Shown: positions 19,431-29,440, counted from the first letter of the stretch. The stretch: DNA of 64,000 nt from an uncultured Bacteroides sp. (GCF_905207245.1 NZ_CAJLKP010000017.1:1-64000), one strand, 5' to 3'. Notes: generated by a model from the sequence alone, not told the origin. Program-made: numbers and translations.

Positions 19431-21866
19431 TTAGTTTACTTTCCATTCAATCACCCCACCCGAAGCACCTTTCTGCAACTGAGCGGCAATTTTCAATCCT
19501 GTCGTCTTTACCGGTTTAAAATCAAGACTATTATAGCAGTCCTTCTTCACCACATAGTCATTCAATGCCTCTACTTCTTTCCAAGTTTTACCATCTTTAT
19601 AATAGAGTTTCCAGCTTTCCGGCACGCGGAAGTTTCCATCGTAATGATCGAAATCCAGCCAATAAACCTGTACATTCGAAACGGTGTACGGTTGATCAAA
19701 TTGGTAAGCCAGCGTTTCCAGCGTTCCATTTCTCAACCACCAATAGTGATAAGGCTTAGAAATATCCGATGAACGTTTCGGTTCCCATTGGTCATTCACA
19801 CCCCATGCCCAGCTTTCTACTGAGGCTGATTCAGGAGCGTCTTTCTGGATAGGAGCCTGTATCATCAGAGTCCGTGCCTTGCTGGCAATTGTCGGCTCGG
19901 AAATAGGACGAGCATATTCGGCAGCTTCAGGAATCCAAACTGCCATTTGGTCTGCACCGCGATTATTCCAGGTTGAATAAGGAATGGCTTTAAAAGGAAC
20001 CTCTTTCACACTACCATCTTTACCCACTTCTTTCGCATTACCGGTCAGCACTACAACACCTTTCAACAGATTAGCGTCATAAGCTGCTTCCATTGGAGTG
20101 GCATCAGGAATAAACTTGTTGAAAACAGTGCTGTCAGCCTGATCTTTGCCTTCCAGACAAAACATGATAGGACCACGTTCGATAGCCAGTTTACCACGAT
20201 CATCTTCCACATTATCATTGGCTTTAATACGGCGCACATCCATCGGAAGACTGATTTCTACCACATCACCCGCTTTCCAGGTACGTGAAATAGTAGCGTA
20301 GCCATCATATTGTTTAGCATTTACTTTCTTGCCGTTAACAGAGATGCTGTAAGCACCTGCCTTATCAGTAAATGAGTAAAGATCCGTTGGTACGGGAGCA
20401 TCCTGCGCCCAACCCGGAATACGGAAACGCAAAGCAAATTCCTGCTCTTTCTCGGGAGTAACTAAGATGGAAACCGTTCCTTCCCAAGGATATTCAGTAG
20501 TCTGTTCCAAAGCTATATTATTGCTGTCCGTATTAAGGTCAGCTTTACTTTGGATATAAAGGTTAACATAAATATCATTGCCCTGGGTGGCGTACATATA
20601 ATAAGGTACGGAAGCCATGAAGCGGGTTACATTACCCGGACAGCAAGCACAACCAAACCAATGCTGGCGTTCGTGCTGCCCCATAGATTCGAGCGGATTA
20701 TCATAGAAGAACTTGTCACCGCTAAGAGAAACACCCGAAATCACACCATTATAAAGTGCACGTTCCAACACATCGGCATATTTGGCGTTTCCCGTAGCCA
20801 GAAACATGCGGTGATTCCAATAAACATTGGCGATGGCTGCACAAGTTTCGCAATATGCGGTATGATTGTTCAGTTCATAGTTAGGTCCGAAACCTTCACC
20901 CTGCGGACGGGAACCGATACCTCCGGTAATAAAAAGCTTCTTGCTTGCCATATTCTCCCAAATACGACTCAGTGCGTTGAAATAAGCTGTGTCCTGGGTC
21001 AGGGCAGCCACATCGGCAACACCAGAATAAAGATATCCGGCACGCACGGCATGCCCCACAATCTCATCTTGCTGCAAAATGGGTTTATGATCCTGACTGT
21101 ATTCGCTGAGACGATGACCGTCTGTTCCGCGACCGGTTTCCTCCACGAAGTATTTAGCCATTTTCAGATATTTCTCATCACCTGTCACTTTATATAATTT
21201 AGCAAGCGCCATTTCGGCAATGGGATGTCCCGAAGGAACATGCTTTTGCCCTTCATCGGGGCCAAACACCTGACAAACAAGGTCGGCATTTTTGATAGCT
21301 ACATCAAGCAAGGAGCGTTTACCTGTTGCGCGATAGTGTGCAACGGCAGCTTCATACAAGTGACCGCTATTATAAAGTTCATGACTATTAATCTTTTCCC
21401 AACGATTCTTTCCCCACCAGCCGGAAAGGCGGTAGCATTTATTAGTTACGCACGTAGTGAGGTAGCCGTCCGGTTCCTGAGCGGCCGCGATAAGGGAGAT
21501 GACACTATCCAGATAAGCATCCAGTGCTTTGTCATACTTCACAGCCAGCGAGTAGGAGGCTCCTTCTATTATCTTATAAGGATCGGTATCGTCAAAAGAG
21601 AAATCACCACGGTGTTCACCCTTCATTAATCCTCCGGCAATGGCAAAATTATCGAAGCGTCCGTTCTTCTCACATTCTTTAAATGCGGAAGGTATGGAGA
21701 CTGTACGATTGGTTTCAATACGCGGAGTCCAGAAGTTATCGTTCAGGTGAACTTGTGTAAAAGGAACTTCTTTAATCGGAGCATCAGGCTGAACGTAGGG
21801 TTCGCTGCAAGCACTCATGCCCAGGAGGGCGATGCTACCGAAAAGGAATTGAATTCGTTTCTTCAT
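19431..21866 (-). CDS. GH127 beta-L-arabinofuranosidase, lipoprotein
   Basis: 811 aa with lipobox GMSAC (Cys20), so likely membrane-anchored. The (alpha/alpha)6-barrel family signature VHLNDNFWTPRIETNRTVS is near the N terminus. Likely zinc and catalytic residues are Glu324 (GEGFG), Cys342 (YCETC) and the Cys408-Cys409 pair (CACCPGN). These match the Glu/three-Cys site known in Bifidobacterium HypBA1, where one Cys of the pair is the nucleophile. GH127 enzymes remove beta-L-arabinofuranose from hydroxyproline-linked arabinans. A C-terminal ~120-residue extension resembles a discoidin-like beta-sandwich (NVQVYWLDFDHYDGNFRVPESWKLYY). It heads the SusCD operon behind its own -7 box. Confidence 0.88.
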   Translation of the reverse strand: MKKRIQFLFGSIALLGMSACSEPYVQPDAPIKEVPFTQVHLNDNFWTPRIETNRTVSIPSAFKECEKNGRFDNFAIAGGLMKGEHRGDFSFDDTDPYKIIEGASYSLAVKYDKALDAYLDSVISLIAAAQEPDGYLTTCVTNKCYRLSGWWGKNRWEKINSHELYNSGHLYEAAVAHYRATGKRSLLDVAIKNADLVCQVFGPDEGQKHVPSGHPIAEMALAKLYKVTGDEKYLKMAKYFVEETGRGTDGHRLSEYSQDHKPILQQDEIVGHAVRAGYLYSGVADVAALTQDTAYFNALSRIWENMASKKLFITGGIGSRPQGEGFGPNYELNNHTAYCETCAAIANVYWNHRMFLATGNAKYADVLERALYNGVISGVSLSGDKFFYDNPLESMGQHERQHWFGCACCPGNVTRFMASVPYYMYATQGNDIYVNLYIQSKADLNTDSNNIALEQTTEYPWEGTVSILVTPEKEQEFALRFRIPGWAQDAPVPTDLYSFTDKAGAYSISVNGKKVNAKQYDGYATISRTWKAGDVVEISLPMDVRRIKANDNVEDDRGKLAIERGPIMFCLEGKDQADSTVFNKFIPDATPMEAAYDANLLKGVVVLTGNAKEVGKDGSVKEVPFKAIPYSTWNNRGADQMAVWIPEAAEYARPISEPTIASKARTLMIQAPIQKDAPESASVESWAWGVNDQWEPKRSSDISKPYHYWWLRNGTLETLAYQFDQPYTVSNVQVYWLDFDHYDGNFRVPESWKLYYKDGKTWKEVEALNDYVVKKDCYNSLDFKPVKTTGLKIAAQLQKGASGGVIEWKVN

Positions 21867-21896
21867 AATATTATATATGTATTTTTAGTTCGTTAC

Positions 21897-21904
21897 CAAA
21901 AGTA
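21897..21904 (-). promoter_or_regulatory. -7 box for the GH127-SusCD operon
   Basis: The minus strand reads TACTTTTG (TAnnTTTG) 30 nt upstream of the GH127 start codon at 21866. This is the first gene of the minus-strand locus, so the box may drive the whole SusCD operon. The HTCS binding site would lie further upstream in the same 408-bp divergent gap, but I cannot recognise it. Confidence 0.45.
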
Positions 21905-22070
21905 TACGGCAAAGGAAAAGGATTTATCTTAAACTGAATAAAACGAAAGTCCATATGAATGCAAAAATAGTCGGGCTACAAAGGCTCTGGAGGATATTTA
22001 GATTATTATTTCATTGGTTTGGATTATTTTTTCATGGCTGCAGATATTATACCCGAACCGCACCCGGGAT

Positions 22071-22145
22071 GCACTTGCTCCGTACATTCTTCGCTCAGAA
22101 GTACCTCTGCACGGAGAAAGTACGGAGAAGGTACGGAGCAAGTAC
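22071..22145. repeat. Inverted and direct GTACGGAG repeats
   Basis: Arms of 15 bases (22071-22085 and 22131-22145, GTACGGAGCAAGTAC) pair with one mismatch across 45 bases. The loop and right arm contain near-direct repeats of GTACGGAG (near 22120, 22131) and GTAC spacers. The element lies in the divergent gap between the GH127 gene and the ATPase gene, has no coding potential, and looks like a dispersed intergenic repeat. Confidence 0.5.
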
Positions 22146-22231
22146 GGTACAGGTACGACGCAGGGGTGTTTCTGATACAGCGCAGAGGCATAGTTTCTCA
22201 AGAATAGTTTCTTAATCTAATGGAAATCATC

Positions 22232-22239
22232 TATCTTTG
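22232..22239 (+). promoter_or_regulatory. -7 box for the AAA-ATPase gene
   Basis: TATCTTTG is an exact TAnnTTTG match, about 36 nt upstream of the start codon at 22275. A TTTC at 22208-22211 lies 20 bp upstream and could serve as a weak -33 element. Confidence 0.5.
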
Positions 22240-22274
22240 TCATTCAGAAACATTGCTTAAAGGAGGAACTGATT

Positions 22275-24026
22275 ATGATGTATATGGCACCTGCGAACAG
22301 AAAACGTTTACCTTATGGTATGATGAACTTCGAGGATATCCGCCTCGAAAACTATTATTATGTAGACAAGACCGCCTTTATTCCCATGATTGAGCAGGCA
22401 GACCGCTTCTTTTTCTTTATCCGTCCCCGCCGCTTCGGCAAGAGCCTGACGCTAAACTTGCTACAACACTACTATGACGTGCGTGCCAAGGACAAGTTTG
22501 ACACGTTGTTCGGCGACCTCTACATTGGACAGCATCCTACGCACGACCGCAACAGCTATCTGGTACTGAAGCTCAACTTCTCCGGTATCATCGGTGAGCT
22601 GAACAATTACCGCCAGGGACTGGATGCGCACTGCCAGACCATGTTCGACTATTTTTGTGATATTTATGCCGACTATCTGCCACAGGGCATCAAGGAAAAG
22701 CTGGATGAAAAAGATGGTGCGGTAGAGCAGCTTGAATATCTATATACAGAATGCCAAAAGACGAATCAGAAGATTTACCTCTTCATTGATGAATATGATC
22801 ATTTTACCAATGCCATCCTTTCGGATGCCGGAAGTTTACACCGTTACACAGACGAGACACACAAGGAAGGTTATCTGCGCGCTTTCTTCAATAAGGTGAA
22901 AGCCGGAACCGACTCTTGCATCAAGCGCTGCTTCATCACTGGAGTCAGTCCCGTGACGATGGATGACCTGACCAGTGGTTTCAATATCGGGACAAACTAT
23001 TCCCTTACGCCGGAATTTAACGCAATGATGGGTTTTACGGAAGAGGAAGTGCGCGAAATGCTGACATACTATTCCACGAACAGCCCATTCCATCACAGCG
23101 TGGACGAATTGATAGAGATAATAAAACCGTGGTATGACAATTATTGCTTTGCCGAGGAATGCTATGGTGGAACTACGATGTACAATTCCAACATGGTGCT
23201 CTATTTCGTTAAGAACTATATTCAAAATGGCAAAGCTCCGCGAAGTATGTTAGAAGATAACATTCGTATCGACTACGAGAAGCTGCGCATGCTCATCCGC
23301 AAGGACAAGGAGTTTGCACACGATGCTTCCATTATCCAAACCTTGGTAAGCCAAGGCTTCATCACTGGGGAATTGAAGAAAGGTTTTCCGGCTGTCAACA
23401 TAACCAATCCCGACAACTTCGTGAGCCTGCTCTATTATTTTGGGATGCTTACCATCAGCGGCACGCACAAAGGAAAAACCAAGCTCACTATCCCCAACAT
23501 GGTAGTGCAGGAACAACTCTATACCTATCTACTGAATACGTACAATGAAGCCGACCTCAGTTTCGATAGTTACGAAAAGGGCGAATTATCCAGTTCTCTC
23601 GCTTATGATGGCGGCTGGCAAGCGTACTTCGGTTACATCGCTGATTGCCTGAAACGTTACGCCTCCCAGCGCGACAAACAGAAGGGCGAATTCTTCGTCC
23701 ACGGCTTCACCCTTGCCATGACGGCTCAGAACCGCTTCTACCGTCCCATCTCCGAGCAGGACACGCAGGCCGGCTATGTGGATATCTTTCTTTGTCCGAT
23801 GCTGGAGATTTACTCTGACATGAAGCACAGTTACATCGTGGAACTGAAATATGCCAAATACAAAGACCCCGAAACCCGAGTGGGGGAACTTCGCCGGGAA
23901 GCCATCGAACAGGCCAACCGTTATGCAGAGACAGACACGGTGAAGTGTGCCATCGGCACCACAGAATTACATAAGATTGTGGTGGTATATAAAGGAATGG
24001 AAATGCGGGTGTGCGAAGAGGTGTAG
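22275..24026 (+). CDS. AAA-ATPase / PD-(D/E)XK nuclease-like protein
   Basis: 583 aa. The N-terminal part is the AAA-ATPase-like domain common in Bacteroidetes (LPYGMMNFEDIRLENYYYVDKT) with a variant Walker A, RPRRFGKSLT, and a Walker B, IYLFIDEYDHF. The C-terminal ~130 residues are a PD-(D/E)XK-like fold (GYVDIFLCP ... SYIVELKYAKY) with the D...ELK pattern of active nucleases. These proteins occur in many paralogous copies in Bacteroides and are often called PF09820/PF08011 proteins. Their biological role is unsettled. The gene is monocistronic, with its own -7 box and a hairpin behind it, and is probably unrelated to the glycan genes on each side. MMY offers alternative starts at 22275 and 22278. 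Confidence 0.85.
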   Translation: MMYMAPANRKRLPYGMMNFEDIRLENYYYVDKTAFIPMIEQADRFFFFIRPRRFGKSLTLNLLQHYYDVRAKDKFDTLFGDLYIGQHPTHDRNSYLVLKLNFSGIIGELNNYRQGLDAHCQTMFDYFCDIYADYLPQGIKEKLDEKDGAVEQLEYLYTECQKTNQKIYLFIDEYDHFTNAILSDAGSLHRYTDETHKEGYLRAFFNKVKAGTDSCIKRCFITGVSPVTMDDLTSGFNIGTNYSLTPEFNAMMGFTEEEVREMLTYYSTNSPFHHSVDELIEIIKPWYDNYCFAEECYGGTTMYNSNMVLYFVKNYIQNGKAPRSMLEDNIRIDYEKLRMLIRKDKEFAHDASIIQTLVSQGFITGELKKGFPAVNITNPDNFVSLLYYFGMLTISGTHKGKTKLTIPNMVVQEQLYTYLLNTYNEADLSFDSYEKGELSSSLAYDGGWQAYFGYIADCLKRYASQRDKQKGEFFVHGFTLAMTAQNRFYRPISEQDTQAGYVDIFLCPMLEIYSDMKHSYIVELKYAKYKDPETRVGELRREAIEQANRYAETDTVKCAIGTTELHKIVVVYKGMEMRVCEEV

Positions 24027-24082
24027 CCTCCGTCCCAGTGCCTATGCAAAAATAGTCCAAAGACTAAAAAGATAATCCAAAC

Positions 24083-24122
24083 ATAGTCCAAGAATACCAT
24101 AAAAGGGTGATTCTTGGACTAT
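24083..24122 (+). terminator. Hairpin terminator after ATPase gene
   Basis: A perfect 12-bp stem, ATAGTCCAAGAA (24083-24094) and TTCTTGGACTAT (24111-24122), encloses a 16-base loop and is followed by a T-rich run (TCTTTTAT). It begins 57 bp after the ATPase stop codon and would separate it from the GH97 gene. Confidence 0.6.
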
Positions 24123-24171
24123 TCTTTTATCACATTATATTATTCAGTCCTTCCGTTCACTCCTTTTTCAC

Positions 24172-24179
24172 TTACTTTG
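24172..24179 (+). promoter_or_regulatory. Possible -7 box for the GH97 operon
   Basis: TTACTTTG differs from TAnnTTTG at one position and sits 31 nt before the GH97 start at 24210. No good -33 box is visible. It is the only candidate between the terminator hairpin and the first gene of the plus-strand run. Confidence 0.3.
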
Positions 24180-24209
24180 CACACGAACCAAATAAAGAGC
24201 TAATCGATT

Positions 24210-26936
24210 ATGAAAAACTGCACATCTCTCAAATTAGTCGTTATTTCCTTATTTTTATACTTCGGAAATAATCCACTCGGGGCAGCTCCCGGAAAGAAAT
24301 ATACGCTCTCCTCTCCTGATGGTAAGTTGAAGGTGGAGGTTACTGCCGGAAACGAACTGTCTTATCAGGTGATGCACGAAAACGATACAATTCTCTCTCA
24401 TTCTAACATAGGATTAGTTCTGGCAGACGGAACTACAATAGGAAACAATTCTCAGGTAACGGGTATTAAAAGGAAAAAAGTCAGGGATAATGTAGAGTCT
24501 CCTTTCTATCGCTTCAAGGAGTTCATAGCCACATGCAATGAACTTAACTTGAAGCTGAAAGGTGATTTCGGCATTACCTTCCGCGCCTATGACGAAGGAG
24601 TGGCTTATCGTTTTTACACAACACAAAAGACAGAAGTAACCATCAAAGAGGAAGTGGCAGAATTCAACTTCAACCAGGATTACACAGCCTATCTTCCTTA
24701 TACAACGAATGACAAAAAGCCGATGGCAATGGCTTTTCAAAACATATACGATGTTACCCCATTGTCGAAGGCACAGCCGAAAGTAGCTTTCCTACCCGTT
24801 ACAGTGGACTGCGGTAAAACCAAATTAACTCTACTGGAATCTGATCTTGAAGCATATCCGGGAATGTTTGTAGAATCTAAAAAAGATGGATATGGGCTAA
24901 AAGGTGTTTTTGCCCCCTACCCTACCCAAACAGATTTCTATCCCTGGCGTATGCAGGAGTATGTCACAGAAACCAGTGATTTCATAGCACGCAGTAGTGG
25001 GGCACGTACTTATCCCTGGCGCGTACTGGCTGTTACAGAAAAGGATACGGATATGCCTGTTAACAATCTGGTGTATGCGCTGGCATCTCCCAATCGTATA
25101 GGTGACACATCATGGATAAAGACCGGAAAAGTGGCTTGGGATTGGTGGAATGACTGGAATCTGAAAGGTGTCCCCTTTAAGGCAGGTATCAATATGGATA
25201 CCTATAAATATTACATAGACTTCGCCAGCAGGAATGATATAGAGTTTATAGTGCTCGACGAGGGTTGGTACAATCCGAAAAGCGGTGATATGCTGACCGT
25301 TGTACCCGAACTGAATCTTCCCGAACTAATCGCCTACGGAAAGCAGAAAGGGGTTGATATCATTCTTTGGACAGTATTCAATGTACTCGACAAGCAACTG
25401 GAAGCCGCCTGCAAGAAGTACTCCGAAATGGGTATCAAAGGCTTCAAAGTAGACTTTTTGGATCGTGACGATCAGACTGCAGTTGAAATGGTATATCGTA
25501 TCGCTGATGCTACGGCAAAACATAAGTTGACACTCGACCTCCATGGCATTTACAAACCTACAGGTATCAATCGCACTTATCCGAATATCATCAACTTTGA
25601 GAGCCTGTTCGGTATGGAAGAGGTGAAGTGGACGGATATCAAGAACAACATGCCTCTCTACGATGTGACCTTCCCTTATATCCGTATGATGGCAGGGCCG
25701 GTAGATTATACTCCGGGTGCCATGCGCAATGCAACGAAAGCCGACTGGCGTGCCGTCTATTACTCACCGATGAGTATGGGAACCCGTTGTCATCAGTTGG
25801 CCGCCTATATTGTACACGATTCTCCGCTCACCATGCTGTGCGACGCTCCGACGAATTATTTGAATGAACAGGAATGTGTGGACTTCATCACTTCAATTCC
25901 CGTAGAGACGGATTCTACCTTTATCGTTGCAGGTAAAATAGGAGAATATATCGTTAGTGTACGAAAGAAAGATATCAACTGGTACATTGGCGGGATGACA
26001 AACTGGGATGAACGTGATGTAGAACTTGACTTTTCGTTCCTGCCTTCCAATGTTCGCTATACAGCCACGCTTTTTGCTGATGGTATTAATGCGAACAAGC
26101 AAGCGGAAGATTATCGTACAGAGAAACTGATTATAGATAAAAACAGCCGGATAAAGCTACATTTAGCTTCGGGCGGGGGATTCGCGATGAAACTTGAGTT
26201 ATATCCGGTGCGGGGTGAAGTAACGTCCATACCTGAGGGAAAGAATATTCCTTCTTTCTATAAGAAATACATTGAAACTGAGGGATTATATGTTACTTCA
26301 TCCGAGCGAGTAAGTGACGAGGCGTTGCTGAAGGCCTGCGATATCATCAGTCTGATGCTATCAAAACGTCCGGATGTAAAAGCGCATATGGTGAAAAAAG
26401 GCTGCCATGTGATGGTTATCGGTAAAGACGAAGAAACTTGTGATTTACCGGAATTTGCCCATATCTGCAATTCACCGGACAGCATTGCATACTGGAACTG
26501 GCGTGCCCGTGGTTTCGGTGGAGCACCGGAAGATGAGTTCTCCGCCAGTTGCGGGGAAGAGAATCTATTGGCCTTGCCACAAGATAAATATACGGGTGAG
26601 AATATTCTGATTCATGAATTTGCCCATCTGATACATATGGTAGGAATTGCAGGTGTAGAACCTGATTTCAATGACCGACTGGAAGCATTGTGGAAAAGTG
26701 CTGGAGAAAAAGGACTATGGGCCGGTACTTATGCATTAAGCAACAAGGAAGAGTATTTTGCGGAATGTGTACAGTCTTTCTTTAACTGTAACCGTTACGC
26801 TGATCCAGCCAATGGTGTACACAATTCTATGAATCGTCGCGTAAAGCTGAAAGCCTACGATCCGGAAATGTACAAGTTGTTGAAAGAATATTTTTATGAG
26901 ATAGAGATACCGATTAATAATGAAATACATAAATAA
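24210..26936 (+). CDS. GH97 alpha-galactosidase fused to HExxH peptidase-like domain
   Basis: 908 aa, about 240 longer than a usual GH97. Residues ~30-290 are the N-terminal beta-sandwich, ~300-570 the (beta/alpha)8 barrel, ~575-665 the C-terminal beta domain. GFKVDFLDRDD places Asp415 where retaining GH97 enzymes have their nucleophile (reported as Asp415 in BT1871, from memory), and GMEEVKW gives Glu470 as likely acid/base. This predicts retaining alpha-galactosidase activity rather than the inverting SusB type. Residues ~670-908 form an extra domain with HEFAH (802-806) and EEYFAECVQSFF (847-858), the zinc layout of gluzincins, and a tail reminiscent of anthrax lethal factor-type peptidase domains. 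A hydrophobic N terminus (7-26) suggests export. It starts a six-gene run. Confidence 0.88.
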   Translation: MKNCTSLKLVVISLFLYFGNNPLGAAPGKKYTLSSPDGKLKVEVTAGNELSYQVMHENDTILSHSNIGLVLADGTTIGNNSQVTGIKRKKVRDNVESPFYRFKEFIATCNELNLKLKGDFGITFRAYDEGVAYRFYTTQKTEVTIKEEVAEFNFNQDYTAYLPYTTNDKKPMAMAFQNIYDVTPLSKAQPKVAFLPVTVDCGKTKLTLLESDLEAYPGMFVESKKDGYGLKGVFAPYPTQTDFYPWRMQEYVTETSDFIARSSGARTYPWRVLAVTEKDTDMPVNNLVYALASPNRIGDTSWIKTGKVAWDWWNDWNLKGVPFKAGINMDTYKYYIDFASRNDIEFIVLDEGWYNPKSGDMLTVVPELNLPELIAYGKQKGVDIILWTVFNVLDKQLEAACKKYSEMGIKGFKVDFLDRDDQTAVEMVYRIADATAKHKLTLDLHGIYKPTGINRTYPNIINFESLFGMEEVKWTDIKNNMPLYDVTFPYIRMMAGPVDYTPGAMRNATKADWRAVYYSPMSMGTRCHQLAAYIVHDSPLTMLCDAPTNYLNEQECVDFITSIPVETDSTFIVAGKIGEYIVSVRKKDINWYIGGMTNWDERDVELDFSFLPSNVRYTATLFADGINANKQAEDYRTEKLIIDKNSRIKLHLASGGGFAMKLELYPVRGEVTSIPEGKNIPSFYKKYIETEGLYVTSSERVSDEALLKACDIISLMLSKRPDVKAHMVKKGCHVMVIGKDEETCDLPEFAHICNSPDSIAYWNWRARGFGGAPEDEFSASCGEENLLALPQDKYTGENILIHEFAHLIHMVGIAGVEPDFNDRLEALWKSAGEKGLWAGTYALSNKEEYFAECVQSFFNCNRYADPANGVHNSMNRRVKLKAYDPEMYKLLKEYFYEIEIPINNEIHK

Positions 26937-26956
26937 TAATTTAGTGGCGAGAATAC

Positions 26957-26991
26957 CTGAAATCAAGTCAGGCTGAAAGCCTGAGATTCAG
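26957..26991 (+). promoter_or_regulatory. Intergenic hairpin between GH97 and GH43
   Basis: CTGAAATC ... GATTCAG flanks TCAGGCT-GAA-AGCCTGA, forming a 7-bp stem with a 3-base loop and a longer interrupted outer stem. It fills the 95-bp gap between the two genes and has no T tract, so it is more likely an RNA-stability or attenuation element than a full terminator. Confidence 0.4.
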
Positions 26992-27031
26992 TTCGATAAA
27001 TTACCATTTATAAAAACAATCAAGCAACAGC

Positions 27032-29431
27032 ATGAATAGAATCATCTTTTTGACCGCTTCCCTCTTAATAGGAGCCATTTCCGCCTTTGCACAGGCCGCT
27101 TTCAATACTCCCGGTGCCGGCAATCCCGTGATTCCCGGATATTTCGCCGACCCTACCATCAAAAAGTTTGGTGATACTTATTATATGTACGCCACTACCG
27201 ATGGCAGTGGTGCAGGCTTCGGCCCCGCACAAGTATGGACCAGCAAGGACTTCGTAAACTGGACCCTGATGCCCATGAACTGGCCCGACAGCCACTGGAT
27301 ATGGGCACCCGATGTGATGCAGCACTCTGATGGAAAGTACTACTACTTCTACTGCCAGCCCTGTATCATTCATTGCGGAGTCAGTGAAACTCCCCGTGGT
27401 CCGTGGAAGAATATCCTGGGCGATAGCGAAGCCGTCCTCATCCCCGACCGTTTCGTAACAAATGCCATCACTCTGGATGGACAAACATTTGTGGACGATG
27501 ACGGCTCAGTCTATATGTACTGGGGAACCTGGGGCATTTACAAAGGTTTCGGTTGCGGTGCCGGAAAGATGGCTCCCGCCCTGAAGAGTTTCACCGAAAC
27601 CCGCCTCATCCCCAACACCGAAGCCACGGATTTCTTCGAGGCTCCCTTCGTCATCAAGCGCAACGGGACGTACTACTTTATGTACTCTTCCGGCTCCTGC
27701 CACGACCACACGTATCGTGTGCAATATGCCACATCGGATAAACCTTTAGGCCCCTACAAATATGGTGGTTGCATCCTCGAAACCAATGCCGACGGCACCA
27801 TCCACGGCCCGGGTCATCATAGCATCTTGCAGGAAGGAAACGATTACTACATCGTTTACCACCGCCATGATAATCCGCACTCCAACCGTGGCTTCCATCG
27901 CCAGCTCAGCATAGACCGCATGGAATTTGCCGAAGATGGAAGCATCAAGAAGATTATCCCTACCCACGACGGCGTAGGGGCACTGGCTCCCTCGGTAGTG
28001 AAATCTCCCAACCTCGCCTTTGGCAAGAGTGTGCGTGCATCTTCTTATTATGACGATAATTTCCTACCCGAATATGCCGTAGACGACAACAACGGCACTC
28101 TGTGGCGCCCCCGCGGCATGGGACAGGAATGGATTGAAATAGACTTGGGACGCACGCAACAGATACAAACCATCTGGACGCAATTTGAATATGGCACACA
28201 GTTCTACCAATATCTGATAGAGACTTCTACCAACGGCAAGTGCTGGGATATCTTCGCCGACAAGCGGAACAATCACCTGGCAGGCAGTCCGATGGTAGAC
28301 TTCGGAAAGACGAAGGCACGTTTCGTGCGCCTCACTTACACCGGCGGACAGAAGAATGGTTTTGGCGGCGCCATCTGGAATATCAAAGTATTTTCCGGTA
28401 TCGAAGATTCCGCCCCGCAGCAATGGCTGGGCTTGACTGCCGCCGACTGGGACGGCCGCGAATGGCAGAACAATGAAGGAATGTTAGGAGGTACTTTTAT
28501 CCTGAAAGCAGGATCAGCCCGCACCGAGCGCATTGACGGACGCGACGCACTGGTGCTGGAACCGGGCACCACGCTGGAATACCGTCATCCGTTACTTTCT
28601 CCCTCCAAGGAGCATACAATTAGTGGGTTAGTTTATAGATTAGGTAGATGGCAAAGATACGAAGCGGAGTCTGCCCTTTCATCGGGAATGATTTCGCTTC
28701 GGAGCGGAGCTGAAAAGCTGACTATCACTAACCTGAGATATTATAACTGGAAGCAGGAAGCAGCCGAGGAGGCGCACGATGCCACCACAAATATTGTGCG
28801 TCTGCCGGCTGCAGAGCAGCAGAAGCGGGGCATGGTGGTAAGCATCAGTGCCGATGACTTTGCAGCCGGAGATACGGTGCGTTACATCTCCAATCATGGA
28901 GTGGATGGATATTTTGAAGCCCGGAAAGCACCGGCTATTGTTGAAGAGGTGCAAGGAAAAAAGAGTTTCCGCTTCGATGGGCATCAGGTATTCCATTCCA
29001 GCTTCCCGCTACCGGCCACGCTGCTGGATAATACGCCTTACACTCTGGAGGCATGGATATTGAACGACTCCATTGCCGAAAATGAGTGTGTGGCAGACTT
29101 CACCACTTCGCACAACGAATTGGAGAAGATTATGCTGGTGAGCGGCACGGAGCCACGCTGCGGAGTGATTAATCATTATGGCTGGTATGAAGACGCCGGG
29201 TATAAAGAGATGAAGACGCTTGAAGGCAAGTGGCAGCACGTATATATCTGCTTCGACGGACGCATGGAGCAGGTGTATATCAACGGGCAGTTAATTAGCG
29301 AAAAAGACATCCAGCTATTGATAAAACCCTCACAATACGTAACTTTGGGGCAGAATGCCGAACGCAACTGGCCATTTACGGGGCATTTGCACATGTTGAA
29401 GTTGTGGGATGAGTATATACCGATGAAATAA
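27032..29431 (+). CDS. GH43 glycosidase with discoidin and LamG-like modules
   Basis: 799 aa with a signal peptide (cleavage near SAFAQA, residue 21). The five-bladed propeller spans ~30-320, with likely catalytic Asp40 (GYFADPT), Asp149 (ITLDGQTF) and Glu203 (DFFEAPF). Residues ~325-465 look like an F5/8 type C (discoidin) module (ARSSYYDDNFLPEYAVDDN pattern), and ~610-799 like a concanavalin/LamG fold (PYTLEAWILND ... WQHVYICFDG). GH43 members are mostly alpha-L-arabinofuranosidases or beta-xylosidases. The subfamily cannot be fixed by eye. Lying between GH97 and GH127 genes, an arabinofuranosidase acting on arabinosylated protein is the favoured inference. The gene is visibly richer in G+C than the two genes behind it. 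Confidence 0.85.
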   Translation: MNRIIFLTASLLIGAISAFAQAAFNTPGAGNPVIPGYFADPTIKKFGDTYYMYATTDGSGAGFGPAQVWTSKDFVNWTLMPMNWPDSHWIWAPDVMQHSDGKYYYFYCQPCIIHCGVSETPRGPWKNILGDSEAVLIPDRFVTNAITLDGQTFVDDDGSVYMYWGTWGIYKGFGCGAGKMAPALKSFTETRLIPNTEATDFFEAPFVIKRNGTYYFMYSSGSCHDHTYRVQYATSDKPLGPYKYGGCILETNADGTIHGPGHHSILQEGNDYYIVYHRHDNPHSNRGFHRQLSIDRMEFAEDGSIKKIIPTHDGVGALAPSVVKSPNLAFGKSVRASSYYDDNFLPEYAVDDNNGTLWRPRGMGQEWIEIDLGRTQQIQTIWTQFEYGTQFYQYLIETSTNGKCWDIFADKRNNHLAGSPMVDFGKTKARFVRLTYTGGQKNGFGGAIWNIKVFSGIEDSAPQQWLGLTAADWDGREWQNNEGMLGGTFILKAGSARTERIDGRDALVLEPGTTLEYRHPLLSPSKEHTISGLVYRLGRWQRYEAESALSSGMISLRSGAEKLTITNLRYYNWKQEAAEEAHDATTNIVRLPAAEQQKRGMVVSISADDFAAGDTVRYISNHGVDGYFEARKAPAIVEEVQGKKSFRFDGHQVFHSSFPLPATLLDNTPYTLEAWILNDSIAENECVADFTTSHNELEKIMLVSGTEPRCGVINHYGWYEDAGYKEMKTLEGKWQHVYICFDGRMEQVYINGQLISEKDIQLLIKPSQYVTLGQNAERNWPFTGHLHMLKLWDEYIPMK

Positions 29432-29440
29432 AGTAGAGAT

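Noticed and set aside
21955..22215. Plus-strand frame of 86 codons upstream of the ATPase gene
   Set aside because: It runs across the GTACGGAG inverted repeat and its Arg-rich translation only reflects the repeat.
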